In this document: positions 1 to 5,256 of the stretch, one piece after another
How the letters are laid out: the number at the start of each line of letters is the position of its first letter
Numbering within the stretch: the first letter of the stretch is position 1
Origin: Zipacnadum sp036504235
GTDB taxonomy: Bacteria > Armatimonadota > Zipacnadia > Zipacnadales > Zipacnadaceae
Length of the DNA stretch: 5,256 bases
Direction of reading: 5' to 3'
NCBI GenBank assembly: GCA_036504235.1
Contig: DASXVN010000067.1
Location: 1-5,256, forward strand
The notes under the pieces: generated by a model
Seen by the model: the letters and a program-made list of their open reading frames with translations, nothing else
Database searches by the model: none
Told to the model about the DNA's origin: nothing
Program-made: the position numbers and the translations under genes

Positions 1-278
1 CCGACTTTGTCACGGCGACCGTCAACCTCGATTGCCGCGTGGTGCATCTCGACTATAACTGGGAGCACTTCCGTGCCGCTCGGGAGAAATACGGTCCCAA
101 GGTAAAGGTCTTCGACCCGGGCTTCCTCGGATCGGTGCTCATCTCCAGTGAGACGGATGAGTTCACCATCGACGACCTGGTCGCCGAATTCGGCATCGAG
201 GTGCTTGACGATTACCTGGACCGTTCCCTCGCCCACCGGCATGAAGAGGGGCATATTGAACCGTGTTTGGAAGGCTGA
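1..278 (+). CDS. C-terminal part of a probable carbon-nitrogen hydrolase (nitrilase superfamily)
   Basis: The reading frame is open from the left edge (first full codon at base 3) to TGA at 276-278, giving the last 91 residues of a gene that begins outside the window. The visible start resembles the closing strands of a nitrilase-type domain (FVTATVNLDCRVVHLDYNW, residues 2-20, where such enzymes carry an 'a.vDLd...' strand). An acidic tail with a short helix (IDDLVAEFGIEVLDDYLDRS) follows, as in larger bacterial amidohydrolases of this superfamily. The Glu-Lys-Cys catalytic residues would lie upstream and cannot be checked. The family cleaves non-peptide C-N bonds in amides, nitriles or carbamoyl compounds; the substrate here is unknown. 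The stop is only 10 bases before the next start, so the two genes are probably co-transcribed. The family call is from sequence impression and is moderate; the coding status is secure. Confidence 0.6.
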   Translation, partial: DFVTATVNLDCRVVHLDYNWEHFRAAREKYGPKVKVFDPGFLGSVLISSETDEFTIDDLVAEFGIEVLDDYLDRSLAHRHEEGHIEPCLEG

Positions 279-288
279 AGGCGGAAGG

Positions 289-2211
289 ATGAAAAAGCTC
301 TCGGAATGCACGCGCCGCCTGCACCTGGATTTTCATAATCCGGCGGGCGTGCCGGACCTGTGCGCTGAGTTCGACCCGGCGGAATTCGCGGAGACGATTG
401 CCCGGGCGGGGTTCGATTCGGCGACGGTCTTTGCGCAGGATTCCCAGGGGCACGGCTACTTCCCCACCGAGGTGGGAGTGCGCCACCCGCAGTTGACCCG
501 CGACCTGCTGGGGGAGATGACGCAGGCGCTACATGCGCACGACATCACCGTCGGCTCCTACATCTCCGTTGGTTGCAGTAGCTATGCCCGGCCGGAGTGG
601 CTGCAAGTCGACGCGCAAGGCCACCCGCGCTGTTTCGCCGACCAGGGCGGCTTTTCCATGGTGTGCGTGAACAGCCCCTATGTGGAGACGAACGTCCTCC
701 CGCTCACCGCGGAAGTCCTCCGTCGCTATCCCGTCGATTGCGTCTGGTATGACATGCTCTTCTTCTTTGACGAGGGGTGCCACTGCCCATATTGCCTGGA
801 GCGCATGCGGCAGCATGGCCTCGACCCGGATAAGCCGGTCGACATGCGCCGGCACATGCGCGACTCCATCGACGCGTTCGTTGAGAAGTCACGTCGGCTG
901 GCTGACACCATCCGCCCGGATGTCGAGATGACCTACAATGGCCTCTCCATCCACGAGCGCCCACAGGGAATACAGCAGGCGGCATACGTAGACGTGGAGG
1001 CGCTGGCAACGGGCGGGTGGGGGTACTTTTATTTCCCCGCCAAGGCGCGTTATCTGCGTACGCTGGGCAAACCGATCGCCGGCATGACGGCGGCCTTCCA
1101 TGAGAATTGGGGGGATTTCGGGTCGCTAAAATCCCGCGCCCAGCTCGAATACGAATGCTACACCTTCCTCGCCGCCGGGTCCGCCGTCGGCGTCGGTGAC
1201 CAGTTGCCCCCGCGCGGGCGGCTGGAGCCGGCGCGCTATACGCGCATCGGCGAGGTGCTCAACCCCATTGCCGCCCTTGATTCGTGGATACGTGATGCCC
1301 GCCCCCTGGCGGAGGCGGCCGTGCTCCTTTACCCACTGGCGCAGGGGCAATTCCCGGGGGAATCCTGGGCGGGCGCCTGCAAGGTGCTGCTGGAAGCGAA
1401 GGTCCAGTTCGACACGGTGGATCTCGACGCCGACTGGAGCCGCTATTCCCTGCTCATCCTGCCCGACCAGGCGTATACCGATGCTACGGTGCGGGAGAAG
1501 ATCGCCGCCTATCTGACCGGCGGAGGCGCGGTGCTCGCTTCCGGTGACGCTCTCTCCGTGCTGCCCGCGGAGCTGGTCGCGCCCATCGGAGAGGCGTCCG
1601 GGGACCCCACCTACCTGCGGGTGCGCGGCGACTGGGCCGGGGATATTCCGGACATCCCCCACGTGGTCAAGTGTGGCATCCGCCCGATCAACGCCCCTGG
1701 CGCGGAAGTGCTGGCGACCGTCGTGGCGCCCTATGCCCGTCCGGACAAGACGTTCTTTTACTCCAGCCCGCAGCTCCCCTACGCCCGGGAGAGCGATCAG
1801 CCGGTCATCATCCAATCCGGCAAGCTGCTCTACCTCGCCGCCCCGCTCTTCGGCGAGTACTGGCGCCGGGGCTACGGCGTCCACCGGCAACTGCTCCTCG
1901 GCGCTCTACGCCAATTGCTGCCGGATCCGCTGACGCACAGCGCATTGCCGCTCGCCTGGGAACAGGCGGTGCTCGCGCAGGGAGAACGATTGGTCAACGT
2001 TATCGTCCCCTACTCTCCCGTCCGCGGCGAAGGCGCCCCGCAAATCGAGGAGTGGCCCGCGGTCGCCGGACTCACCGTCGGCGTGCGCGGCGAATATGAT
2101 GGTGCGTACCTGGCTCCCAGCGGTGAGCCGGTAACCGTCTCCCAGGAAGGCCCATACACCATCGCCAAACTACCGCCGGTGCAAGGCCCGGTGGTGGTAG
2201 TATTCGAGTAA
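289..2211 (+). CDS. GHL6/GH151-like glycoside hydrolase with beta-galactosidase trimerisation-like domain
   Basis: This is a 640-residue protein with no signal peptide or membrane segment, so it is probably cytoplasmic. The N-terminal half (about residues 8-335) is a TIM-barrel of the 'hypothetical glycosyl hydrolase 6' type, related to the GH29/GH151 alpha-L-fucosidases. Visible hallmarks are RRLHLDFHN (9-17), FPTEVGVRHPQL (58-69) with RDLLGEM after it, a VWYDM strand with D155 as the likely nucleophile, and a C164-H-C166-P-Y-C169 cluster directly after it. VDVEA (234-238) and FHENWGDF (270-277) supply other acidic candidates. From about residue 343 there is a Rossmann/GATase-like domain as in beta-galactosidase trimerisation modules: LLILPDQ (388-394) and AAYLTGGGAVL (406-416). 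A beta-rich tail ends in VVVVFE. The start at 289 is chosen over an in-frame ATG at 148, because it follows a GGCGGAAGG purine tract, fits the family N-terminus and avoids a long overlap with the upstream gene. Oligosaccharide hydrolysis is inferred; the true substrate is unknown. Confidence 0.85.
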   Translation: MKKLSECTRRLHLDFHNPAGVPDLCAEFDPAEFAETIARAGFDSATVFAQDSQGHGYFPTEVGVRHPQLTRDLLGEMTQALHAHDITVGSYISVGCSSYARPEWLQVDAQGHPRCFADQGGFSMVCVNSPYVETNVLPLTAEVLRRYPVDCVWYDMLFFFDEGCHCPYCLERMRQHGLDPDKPVDMRRHMRDSIDAFVEKSRRLADTIRPDVEMTYNGLSIHERPQGIQQAAYVDVEALATGGWGYFYFPAKARYLRTLGKPIAGMTAAFHENWGDFGSLKSRAQLEYECYTFLAAGSAVGVGDQLPPRGRLEPARYTRIGEVLNPIAALDSWIRDARPLAEAAVLLYPLAQGQFPGESWAGACKVLLEAKVQFDTVDLDADWSRYSLLILPDQAYTDATVREKIAAYLTGGGAVLASGDALSVLPAELVAPIGEASGDPTYLRVRGDWAGDIPDIPHVVKCGIRPINAPGAEVLATVVAPYARPDKTFFYSSPQLPYARESDQPVIIQSGKLLYLAAPLFGEYWRRGYGVHRQLLLGALRQLLPDPLTHSALPLAWEQAVLAQGERLVNVIVPYSPVRGEGAPQIEEWPAVAGLTVGVRGEYDGAYLAPSGEPVTVSQEGPYTIAKLPPVQGPVVVVFE

Positions 2212-2284
2212 GGATTTCGAGACATGAGACACAACTCGCTGGGCAAAGGAGTATCGGGGTAATTGCAGCATCACAATATCCGTC

Positions 2285-2366
2285 GCCCCGTTGGGGCTCT
2301 TCCCATGCTACTAACTCCGCTTCCACGGGCTCGCGCCCGTGGCTAGCCGCCTTGACCCCTTCGGGG
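2285..2366. repeat. Three-hairpin intergenic element
   Basis: Three GC-rich hairpins lie within 82 bases between convergent genes. Stem 1 is GCCCC/GGGGC (2285-2289 with 2293-2297, loop GTT). Stem 2 is CCACGGGC/GCCCGTGG (2323-2330 with 2335-2342, loop TCGC). Stem 3 is CCCC/GGGG (2356-2359 with 2363-2366), which can also be read as a UUCG tetraloop closed by C-G. None is followed by a T run on the + strand, so a classic Rho-independent terminator is unlikely, although the stems could still slow or protect transcript ends from either side. Stems 1 and 3 resemble each other and flank the longer central stem. The look is that of REP-like interspersed hairpin repeats; no second copy exists in this window, so the repeat status is inference. 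Confidence 0.5.
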
Positions 2367-2380
2367 CCATCTGGACACAA

Positions 2381-2548
2381 TAACCTGCGACTGCTTTCTG
2401 ATGTTATTCGGCAATCACCTCAGTATCTTGTCCCCGAAATCCCCACTCGTGATCAAGTACCGAGATCCCCCTATCCGTAGTTTCCCTACCGCTTGCTTGC
2501 AGGGTAATCCCTTGGTAAGTCGAATCAATTAACTAAGGCGAGTTAAAT
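2381..2548. other. Gene-free, AT-richer intergenic stretch left of the insertion sequence
   Basis: I find no supported coding region, RNA gene or strong promoter in these 168 bases. Base composition is clearly less GC-rich than the flanking genes, and stops are frequent in all frames. Small features only are visible: a tandem GCTTGCTTGC at about 2500-2510, and a weak imperfect pairing between CCTTGGT and ACTAAGG just before the left inverted repeat. Before the insertion sequence arrived, this was presumably the spacer between the glycosidase gene and the convergent serC. Confidence 0.5.
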
Positions 2549-2564
2549 ACTGAAGTTTAGATAA
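2549..2564 (+). repeat. Left terminal inverted repeat (IRL)
   Basis: ACTGAAGTTTAGATAA is the exact reverse complement of 4117-4132. Pairing stops inwards at base 2565. Outwards, base 2548 mismatches, although three A bases beyond it (2545-2547) again pair with T bases on the right. The outermost A/T pair (2549/4132) could belong to the target rather than to the element. Confidence 0.8.
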
Positions 2565-2576
2565 ACGGTCACCGCC
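2565..2576 (+). repeat. Subterminal 12-bp direct repeat, left copy
   Basis: ACGGTCACCGCC directly abuts the left inverted repeat and recurs exactly at 4077-4088 in the same orientation. Its core CGGTCACCG is a near-palindrome (CGGT-C-ACCG). It could be a transposase binding site; that role is inference. Confidence 0.5.
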
Positions 2577-2622
2577 CAGTTTGTCCGGGCGTCCCGTTTG
2601 TTCACCCTGTCCCTCAGGCATG

Positions 2623-2653
2623 CGGACCGCCAGCCCTTGCGGGTGGCGGTCCG
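2623..2653 (+). promoter_or_regulatory. Strong hairpin in the transposase leader
   Basis: CGGACCGCCA (2623-2632) pairs perfectly with TGGCGGTCCG (2644-2653). Inside it, CCC (2634-2636) pairs with GGG (2641-2643) past one bulged G, leaving the tetraloop TTGC. This 13-pair GC-rich stem stands four bases before the next hairpin, which covers the ribosome binding site. It has no T run after it. Plausible roles are to impede transcription or ribosomes entering from outside the element, or to hold the second hairpin in register; neither is proven. Confidence 0.65.
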
Positions 2654-2656
2654 TCC

Positions 2657-2691
2657 GGTATCGTTCTTGTAATCTACGCAGGAGCGATACC
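2657..2691 (+). promoter_or_regulatory. RBS-sequestering hairpin of the transposase gene
   Basis: GGTATCG (2657-2663) pairs perfectly with CGATACC (2685-2691). In RNA the pairing continues inwards through seven more pairs, four Watson-Crick and three G-U (2664-2670 with 2678-2684), around the loop AATCTAC (2671-2677). The descending arm contains the entire Shine-Dalgarno AGGAG (2680-2684), which lies 9 bases before the ATG at 2694. The ribosome site would thus be hidden whenever the upstream arm is transcribed. Known insertion sequences such as IS10 and IS200 use comparable structures to limit transposase made from read-through transcripts; applying that to this element is inference. Confidence 0.65.
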
Positions 2692-2693
2692 TG

Positions 2694-4010
2694 ATGGACT
2701 ATACCGTATTACAGACGTGGCGTGTGGCGCTCTATGCCACCATGACGCGCAACGCGGCGGTGTTGATGAACATCCTCGACGCCCTGCTGTCGGCAACCCA
2801 CGCCCGGCGGGCCATCGAACTGACCCTCACCCTCGCCTTTGCCCGCCAGTGGCCCAGTTTCTATCAAGGCCTGCAGGAGGGCCACCTGCACCGGTCCGCC
2901 CTCCGCCAGGTCTATTGTGCCCAGGTCCCGTGGACGCCGGGGCAGCGGCTGGTGCTCATCCTCGATACCACGGGCATCCTCCGCCCGCAGGCCCCGACGG
3001 CCCGCGATCGCATGACCGTGCATACGGCCACCCGGGCTGACGGCGGCACGCCCCGGGGCCTCGGCTGGCAGTTCTCCCTGCTGGTGGTGGCCCCGGACCC
3101 GCCCAGCAGTTGGACGTATACGCTGGATTGCACGCGCGTCCGCACTGGCACCACGCCCGCCCGCCTCGGCGCGCTCCAGGTGGCGGACGTCCTGCCCCAC
3201 CTCCCGGCCCGACCGTTGCTGCTCGGCGACCGCTATTATGGGAGCGCCACCTTCGTCCTCGATCCCCGCCTGACGGCCTGCGATAAGCTCGTGCGGCTCC
3301 AGACCCATCGCGTCTTCTATTGGCCGCCGCCCCCCCGCGGGCCGCACCAGCGCGGGCGCCCGCCGCGGAAAGGGGCACGCTTTCAACCCAAAGATCCCGC
3401 CACCCATGGCCCGCCGACGGCCACCTGGACGGGCACCGATGCCCGCGGACGCCGCGTCACCGTCCGCGCCTGGGCCGGCCTCGCGTTCGCCGAGGCGCTG
3501 TCCCATCCCGTCACCCTGCTGGAATGTGCGCGGCACGACGGGCGGGACACGAAAGCCGACCCCCGCGTCATCTGGCTGCTCTGGGACAGCCCCTCGGAAG
3601 CCGCCCCCCTGCCGGAGATTCCTGACCGCTATGCCCAACGCTTCAGCGTCGAGCATGGCATCCGCTTCACCAAGCAGACCTTGCTCTGGGAGGCGCCCCA
3701 CGTGCGCACGGCGGCCTTCCAGGTCTGGACCGATCTGGTGATGGCGGCCCAGAATACGCTGTATCTGGCCCGCCCGATCTGCGCCGGGGTCCGCCTCCCC
3801 TGGGACCGGCAGGCCCCGGTGACCCCCCAGCAGGTGCGGCGGGCGCTCGCGGCCATTTTGCCCACGCTCGGCTCTCCGGCCCCGTCACCCCAGCCCCGCG
3901 GAAAATCCCCCGGCCGCCGGCCCGGATGTCATCCGCACCCGGCCCCCCGGTTTTCTATCGTCTGGAAAGGCCGCGCGGCCACCGCCCACGCCCCGCCGAA
4001 TCCCGTGTAA
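2694..4010 (+). CDS. DDE transposase, IS4/IS701-like
   Basis: This 438-residue transposase cuts and joins the ends of its own insertion sequence. The RNase H-like catalytic triad is visible: D91 in LILDTTGI, D179 in LLGDRYYGS, and E320 in SVEHGIRFTKQ, the last being the typical C-terminal E helix context of IS4/IS701-type enzymes. The 140-residue gap between the second D and the E fits the beta-strand insertion domain of this clade and contains a basic, proline-rich stretch (about residues 208-235). An N-terminal helical region of about 80 residues probably binds the terminal repeats. The C-terminal tail is basic and proline-rich (GKSPGRRPGCHPHPAPR, about 402-418), a style seen in a family of transposases common in GC-rich environmental genomes. 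The frame is intact, with no frameshift or slippery site apparent. ATG at 2694 follows AGGAG with 9-base spacing. No accessory gene accompanies it. Confidence 0.9.
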   Translation: MDYTVLQTWRVALYATMTRNAAVLMNILDALLSATHARRAIELTLTLAFARQWPSFYQGLQEGHLHRSALRQVYCAQVPWTPGQRLVLILDTTGILRPQAPTARDRMTVHTATRADGGTPRGLGWQFSLLVVAPDPPSSWTYTLDCTRVRTGTTPARLGALQVADVLPHLPARPLLLGDRYYGSATFVLDPRLTACDKLVRLQTHRVFYWPPPPRGPHQRGRPPRKGARFQPKDPATHGPPTATWTGTDARGRRVTVRAWAGLAFAEALSHPVTLLECARHDGRDTKADPRVIWLLWDSPSEAAPLPEIPDRYAQRFSVEHGIRFTKQTLLWEAPHVRTAAFQVWTDLVMAAQNTLYLARPICAGVRLPWDRQAPVTPQQVRRALAAILPTLGSPAPSPQPRGKSPGRRPGCHPHPAPRFSIVWKGRAATAHAPPNPV

Positions 4011-4031
4011 GCGCGGACCAAATCGCCGGGA

Positions 4032-4069
4032 GGCCCACCGAGCACTCGTCCCCAGACCGGGCGTGGGCC
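4032..4069 (+). terminator. Stem-loop downstream of the transposase, possible weak terminator
   Basis: GGCCCAC (4032-4038) pairs with GTGGGCC (4063-4069) around a 24-base loop, starting 21 bases after the transposase stop. There is no T run on either strand, so efficient Rho-independent termination is not expected. Because serC also ends toward this site from the other side, the stem may affect both transcripts. Confidence 0.3.
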
Positions 4070-4076
4070 AGGGATC

Positions 4077-4088
4077 ACGGTCACCGCC
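4077..4088 (+). repeat. Subterminal 12-bp direct repeat, right copy
   Basis: ACGGTCACCGCC is identical to 2565-2576 in the same orientation. It is 28 bases inside the right inverted repeat, whereas the left copy touches its inverted repeat, so the two ends of the element are not symmetrical. Confidence 0.5.
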
Positions 4089-4116
4089 GACAGGAGGAGC
4101 CATCGCTGGCAATGAA

Positions 4117-4132
4117 TTATCTAAACTTCAGT
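4117..4132 (-). repeat. Right terminal inverted repeat (IRR), overlapping the serC stop
   Basis: TTATCTAAACTTCAGT is the exact reverse complement of 2549-2564. Read on the minus strand, it encodes Thr-Glu-Val-stop of serC (stop at 4121-4123). The insertion sequence therefore ends inside the annotated serC reading frame. Confidence 0.8.
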
Positions 4133-5200
4133 CTTTTCAAAGTCCTTCATGAAGTCGATGAGCCGGTCGACGCATTCGCGGGGGACGGCGTTGTAGATGC
4201 TGGCGCGGAGGCCGCCGACGGAGCGGTGGCCTTTGAGGCCTTCCATGCCGGCGGCGACGGCTTTCTTGACGAACCGGGCTTCCAGCTCTTCGCTGGGGAG
4301 GCGCCAGACGATGTTCATGATGCTGCGGCTTTCTTGCTGGGCGACGGGTTTCCAGAAGTCGCTGGAGTCGAGCACGCTGTAGAGGGCCGCGGCTTTCTCC
4401 TCGTTGCGGCGCTGGAACTCGGGGATGCCGCCTTGCTCAATCATGTAATCGGTGACGAGCTTGACGAAGTAGATGCCCCAGGTGTTCGGTGTATTGTACA
4501 GGCTGTGCTCCTCCGCATGGGTGGAGTAGCGCAGGAAGGTAGGCACGCCTTCGGGAGCGCGGGCGACCAGTTCCTTGCGCATGATGATCAGCGCCAGGCC
4601 GGAGGGGCCGATATTCTTCTGCGCGCCGGCGTAGATCATGCCGAACTGGCTGACGTCCACCGCGCGGGACATGATTTCGCTGGACATGTCGGCGATGAGC
4701 GGCGCCTCCGTTGTGGGGAAGAGCGGGAAGCGGATGCCGCCGATGGTTTCATTGGAACAGATGTGCACGTAGGCGGCGCCCGGCGTCAGCGCGAGCTCCT
4801 CGGGGCGCGGGGCGCGGGTGAATTTGTCCCCGCTGCCGTCCCAGGCGACGTTCACCAGGCCGTTGATCTTCGCCTCTTTGATGGCCTTGCCCGCCCAACT
4901 GCCGGTATTGACGTAATCGGCGACCTGACCAGGCATACGCAGGTTCATGGGAATGGTGGCGAACTGCAGGCTGGCGCCGCCCTGCAGGAAGAGGATGTCG
5001 TACTCCTCGGGCACACCCATCAACTGGCGGATGTTGGCTTCCGTCGCTTCTTCCAACGCCATAAAGGCTTTGGAGCGATGCGACATCTCCATCACTGACA
5101 TGCCGGCGCCTTGAAAATCGAGCATGTCCGCTTGCGCGCGCTCCAGCACCGGCAGGGGCAATGCGGCGGGACCCGCGTTAAAGTTGCATATGCGCTTCAT
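4121..5200 (-). CDS. serC: Phosphoserine aminotransferase
   Basis: This 359-residue enzyme is close to the usual family length (E. coli SerC has 362). It is a PLP-dependent fold-type I enzyme of the cytoplasm that converts 3-phosphohydroxypyruvate plus glutamate to O-phosphoserine plus 2-oxoglutarate, the second step of serine synthesis. In some bacteria it also serves the matching step of vitamin B6 synthesis. Visible motifs are FNAGPAALP (7-15), substrate-binding H41-R42, phosphate-binding GGASLQF (74-80), W102, SNETIGGI (149-156), PLP-contacting D171 in IADMSS, Schiff-base lysine K195 in AGAQKNIGPSG, NTPNTW (236-241) and GHRSVGGLRAS (324-334) with R326 and R332. The ATG at 5200 has a good ribosome site (AAAGGA, complement of 5207-5212) six bases upstream. 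It is convergent to the glycosidase operon. The last residues T357-E358-V359 and the stop are encoded by the insertion sequence repeat, so the native tail may have been altered slightly; all catalytic residues are intact. Confidence 0.97.
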   Translation of the reverse strand: MKRICNFNAGPAALPLPVLERAQADMLDFQGAGMSVMEMSHRSKAFMALEEATEANIRQLMGVPEEYDILFLQGGASLQFATIPMNLRMPGQVADYVNTGSWAGKAIKEAKINGLVNVAWDGSGDKFTRAPRPEELALTPGAAYVHICSNETIGGIRFPLFPTTEAPLIADMSSEIMSRAVDVSQFGMIYAGAQKNIGPSGLALIIMRKELVARAPEGVPTFLRYSTHAEEHSLYNTPNTWGIYFVKLVTDYMIEQGGIPEFQRRNEEKAAALYSVLDSSDFWKPVAQQESRSIMNIVWRLPSEELEARFVKKAVAAGMEGLKGHRSVGGLRASIYNAVPRECVDRLIDFMKDFEKTEV

Positions 5201-5256
5201 CAGTAATCCTTTCTGGACTTTACTGTCTATGGAATGTAATCCGCAGATTTCGCAGA
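5201..5256 (-). promoter_or_regulatory. serC upstream region with ribosome binding site and TCTGCG repeat
   Basis: Read on the minus strand, these 56 bases hold AAAGGA six bases before the serC ATG, a good Shine-Dalgarno. Farther up, TCTGCG occurs twice with 9-base periodicity (complements of 5251-5256 and 5242-5247), as TCTGCGAAATCTGCGGATTA. No convincing -35/-10 pair can be assigned. The window ends here, so whether serC has its own promoter or follows another gene is unknown. Confidence 0.45.

Larger units (their letters stand above)
2549..4132 (+). mobile_element. Insertion sequence with DDE transposase, IS4/IS701-like (1,584 bp)
   Basis: The element is delimited by perfect 16-bp inverted repeats at 2549-2564 and 4117-4132 that enclose a single transposase gene in + orientation. 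A size of about 1.6 kb with one DDE gene suits the IS4/IS701 group. Left of the gene is a 145-base leader with two strong hairpins, one of which covers the ribosome binding site. Right of the gene are about 106 non-coding bases with a 7-bp stem-loop. A 12-bp direct repeat (ACGGTCACCGCC) lies near each end. The bases just outside the inverted repeats do not match each other, so no target-site duplication is seen; the exact termini could shift by one base or so. The transposase is intact, so the element could be recently active. It sits between convergent host genes and its right repeat overlaps the serC stop codon. Confidence 0.8.

Noticed and set aside
148..288. Longer N-terminus for the glycosidase from an in-frame ATG at 148
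   Set aside because: It would overlap the upstream gene by 131 bases. The added residues look like out-of-frame translation, and the family N-terminus begins right after the ATG at 289.
1126..1890. 254-codon minus-strand frame inside the glycosidase gene
   Set aside because: The + frame here carries coherent domain motifs throughout; the minus frame has shadow-like composition.
2285..2366. CRISPR-like array
   Set aside because: The three hairpins differ in length and sequence and have no regularly spaced identical repeats.
2072..2380. 102-codon minus-strand frame over the three-hairpin element
   Set aside because: It reads through the hairpins and into the 3' end of the glycosidase gene. 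Frames across such repeats are often mis-annotated as hypothetical proteins, and no ribosome site supports this one.
2709..3701. 330-codon open frame antisense to the transposase
   Set aside because: It mirrors the transposase gene in a GC-rich region, has no recognisable domain and is rich in Gly/Arg/Ala. An antisense protein is not supported.
3969..3980. 12-bp perfect palindrome GGCCGCGCGGCC near the end of the transposase gene
   Set aside because: It lies within coding sequence of very high GC content, where such palindromes are expected; no site function is indicated.
3926..5098. Long 390-codon open frame on the + strand opposite serC
   Set aside because: It lies antisense to a gene with clear SerC motifs, has low-complexity Ala/Gly/Asp-rich composition, and crosses the insertion-sequence boundary. 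It is a product of GC-rich codon use on the other strand.

Overview
This is a GC-rich bacterial chromosomal window of 5,256 bases. It carries the end of one gene, two complete host genes, and an insertion sequence sitting between the two complete genes. The organism cannot be fixed from sequence alone. The GHL6/GH151-like glycosidase beside a carbon-nitrogen hydrolase, the GC-rich transposase type and the hairpin-rich intergenic repeat suggest a free-living or uncultured lineage such as Planctomycetota, Lentisphaerota, Hydrogenedentota or Armatimonadota. That placement is an impression, not a result.

Left part (1-2211, + strand): the last 91 codons of a probable nitrilase-superfamily amidohydrolase are followed after 10 bases by a complete 640-residue cytoplasmic protein. 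This protein has a TIM-barrel of the 'hypothetical glycosyl hydrolase 6'/GH151 type fused to a beta-galactosidase-trimerisation-like domain. The spacing suggests co-transcription. A gene-free stretch follows (2212-2548). It holds a compact element of three GC-rich hairpins (2285-2366), then about 170 bases of more AT-rich sequence in which I see no gene.

Middle (2549-4132): a 1,584-bp insertion sequence is bounded by perfect 16-bp inverted repeats. It encodes one DDE transposase of 438 residues with an IS4/IS701-like layout. Its 5' leader holds two back-to-back hairpins. The second contains the whole Shine-Dalgarno sequence of the transposase in a 14-pair stem, a natural arrangement for keeping transposase translation low.

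Right part (4121-5200, - strand): a complete serC gene encodes phosphoserine aminotransferase, an enzyme of serine biosynthesis. It runs convergent to the glycosidase operon. Its last three sense codons and its stop codon lie inside the right inverted repeat of the insertion sequence, so the element appears to have landed exactly on the 3' end of serC and to supply its stop. No target-site duplication is visible.

I found no CRISPR array, tRNA, rRNA or phage genes. The most interesting signals are the RBS-sequestering hairpin of the transposase, the serC/inverted-repeat overlap, and the three-hairpin intergenic element.
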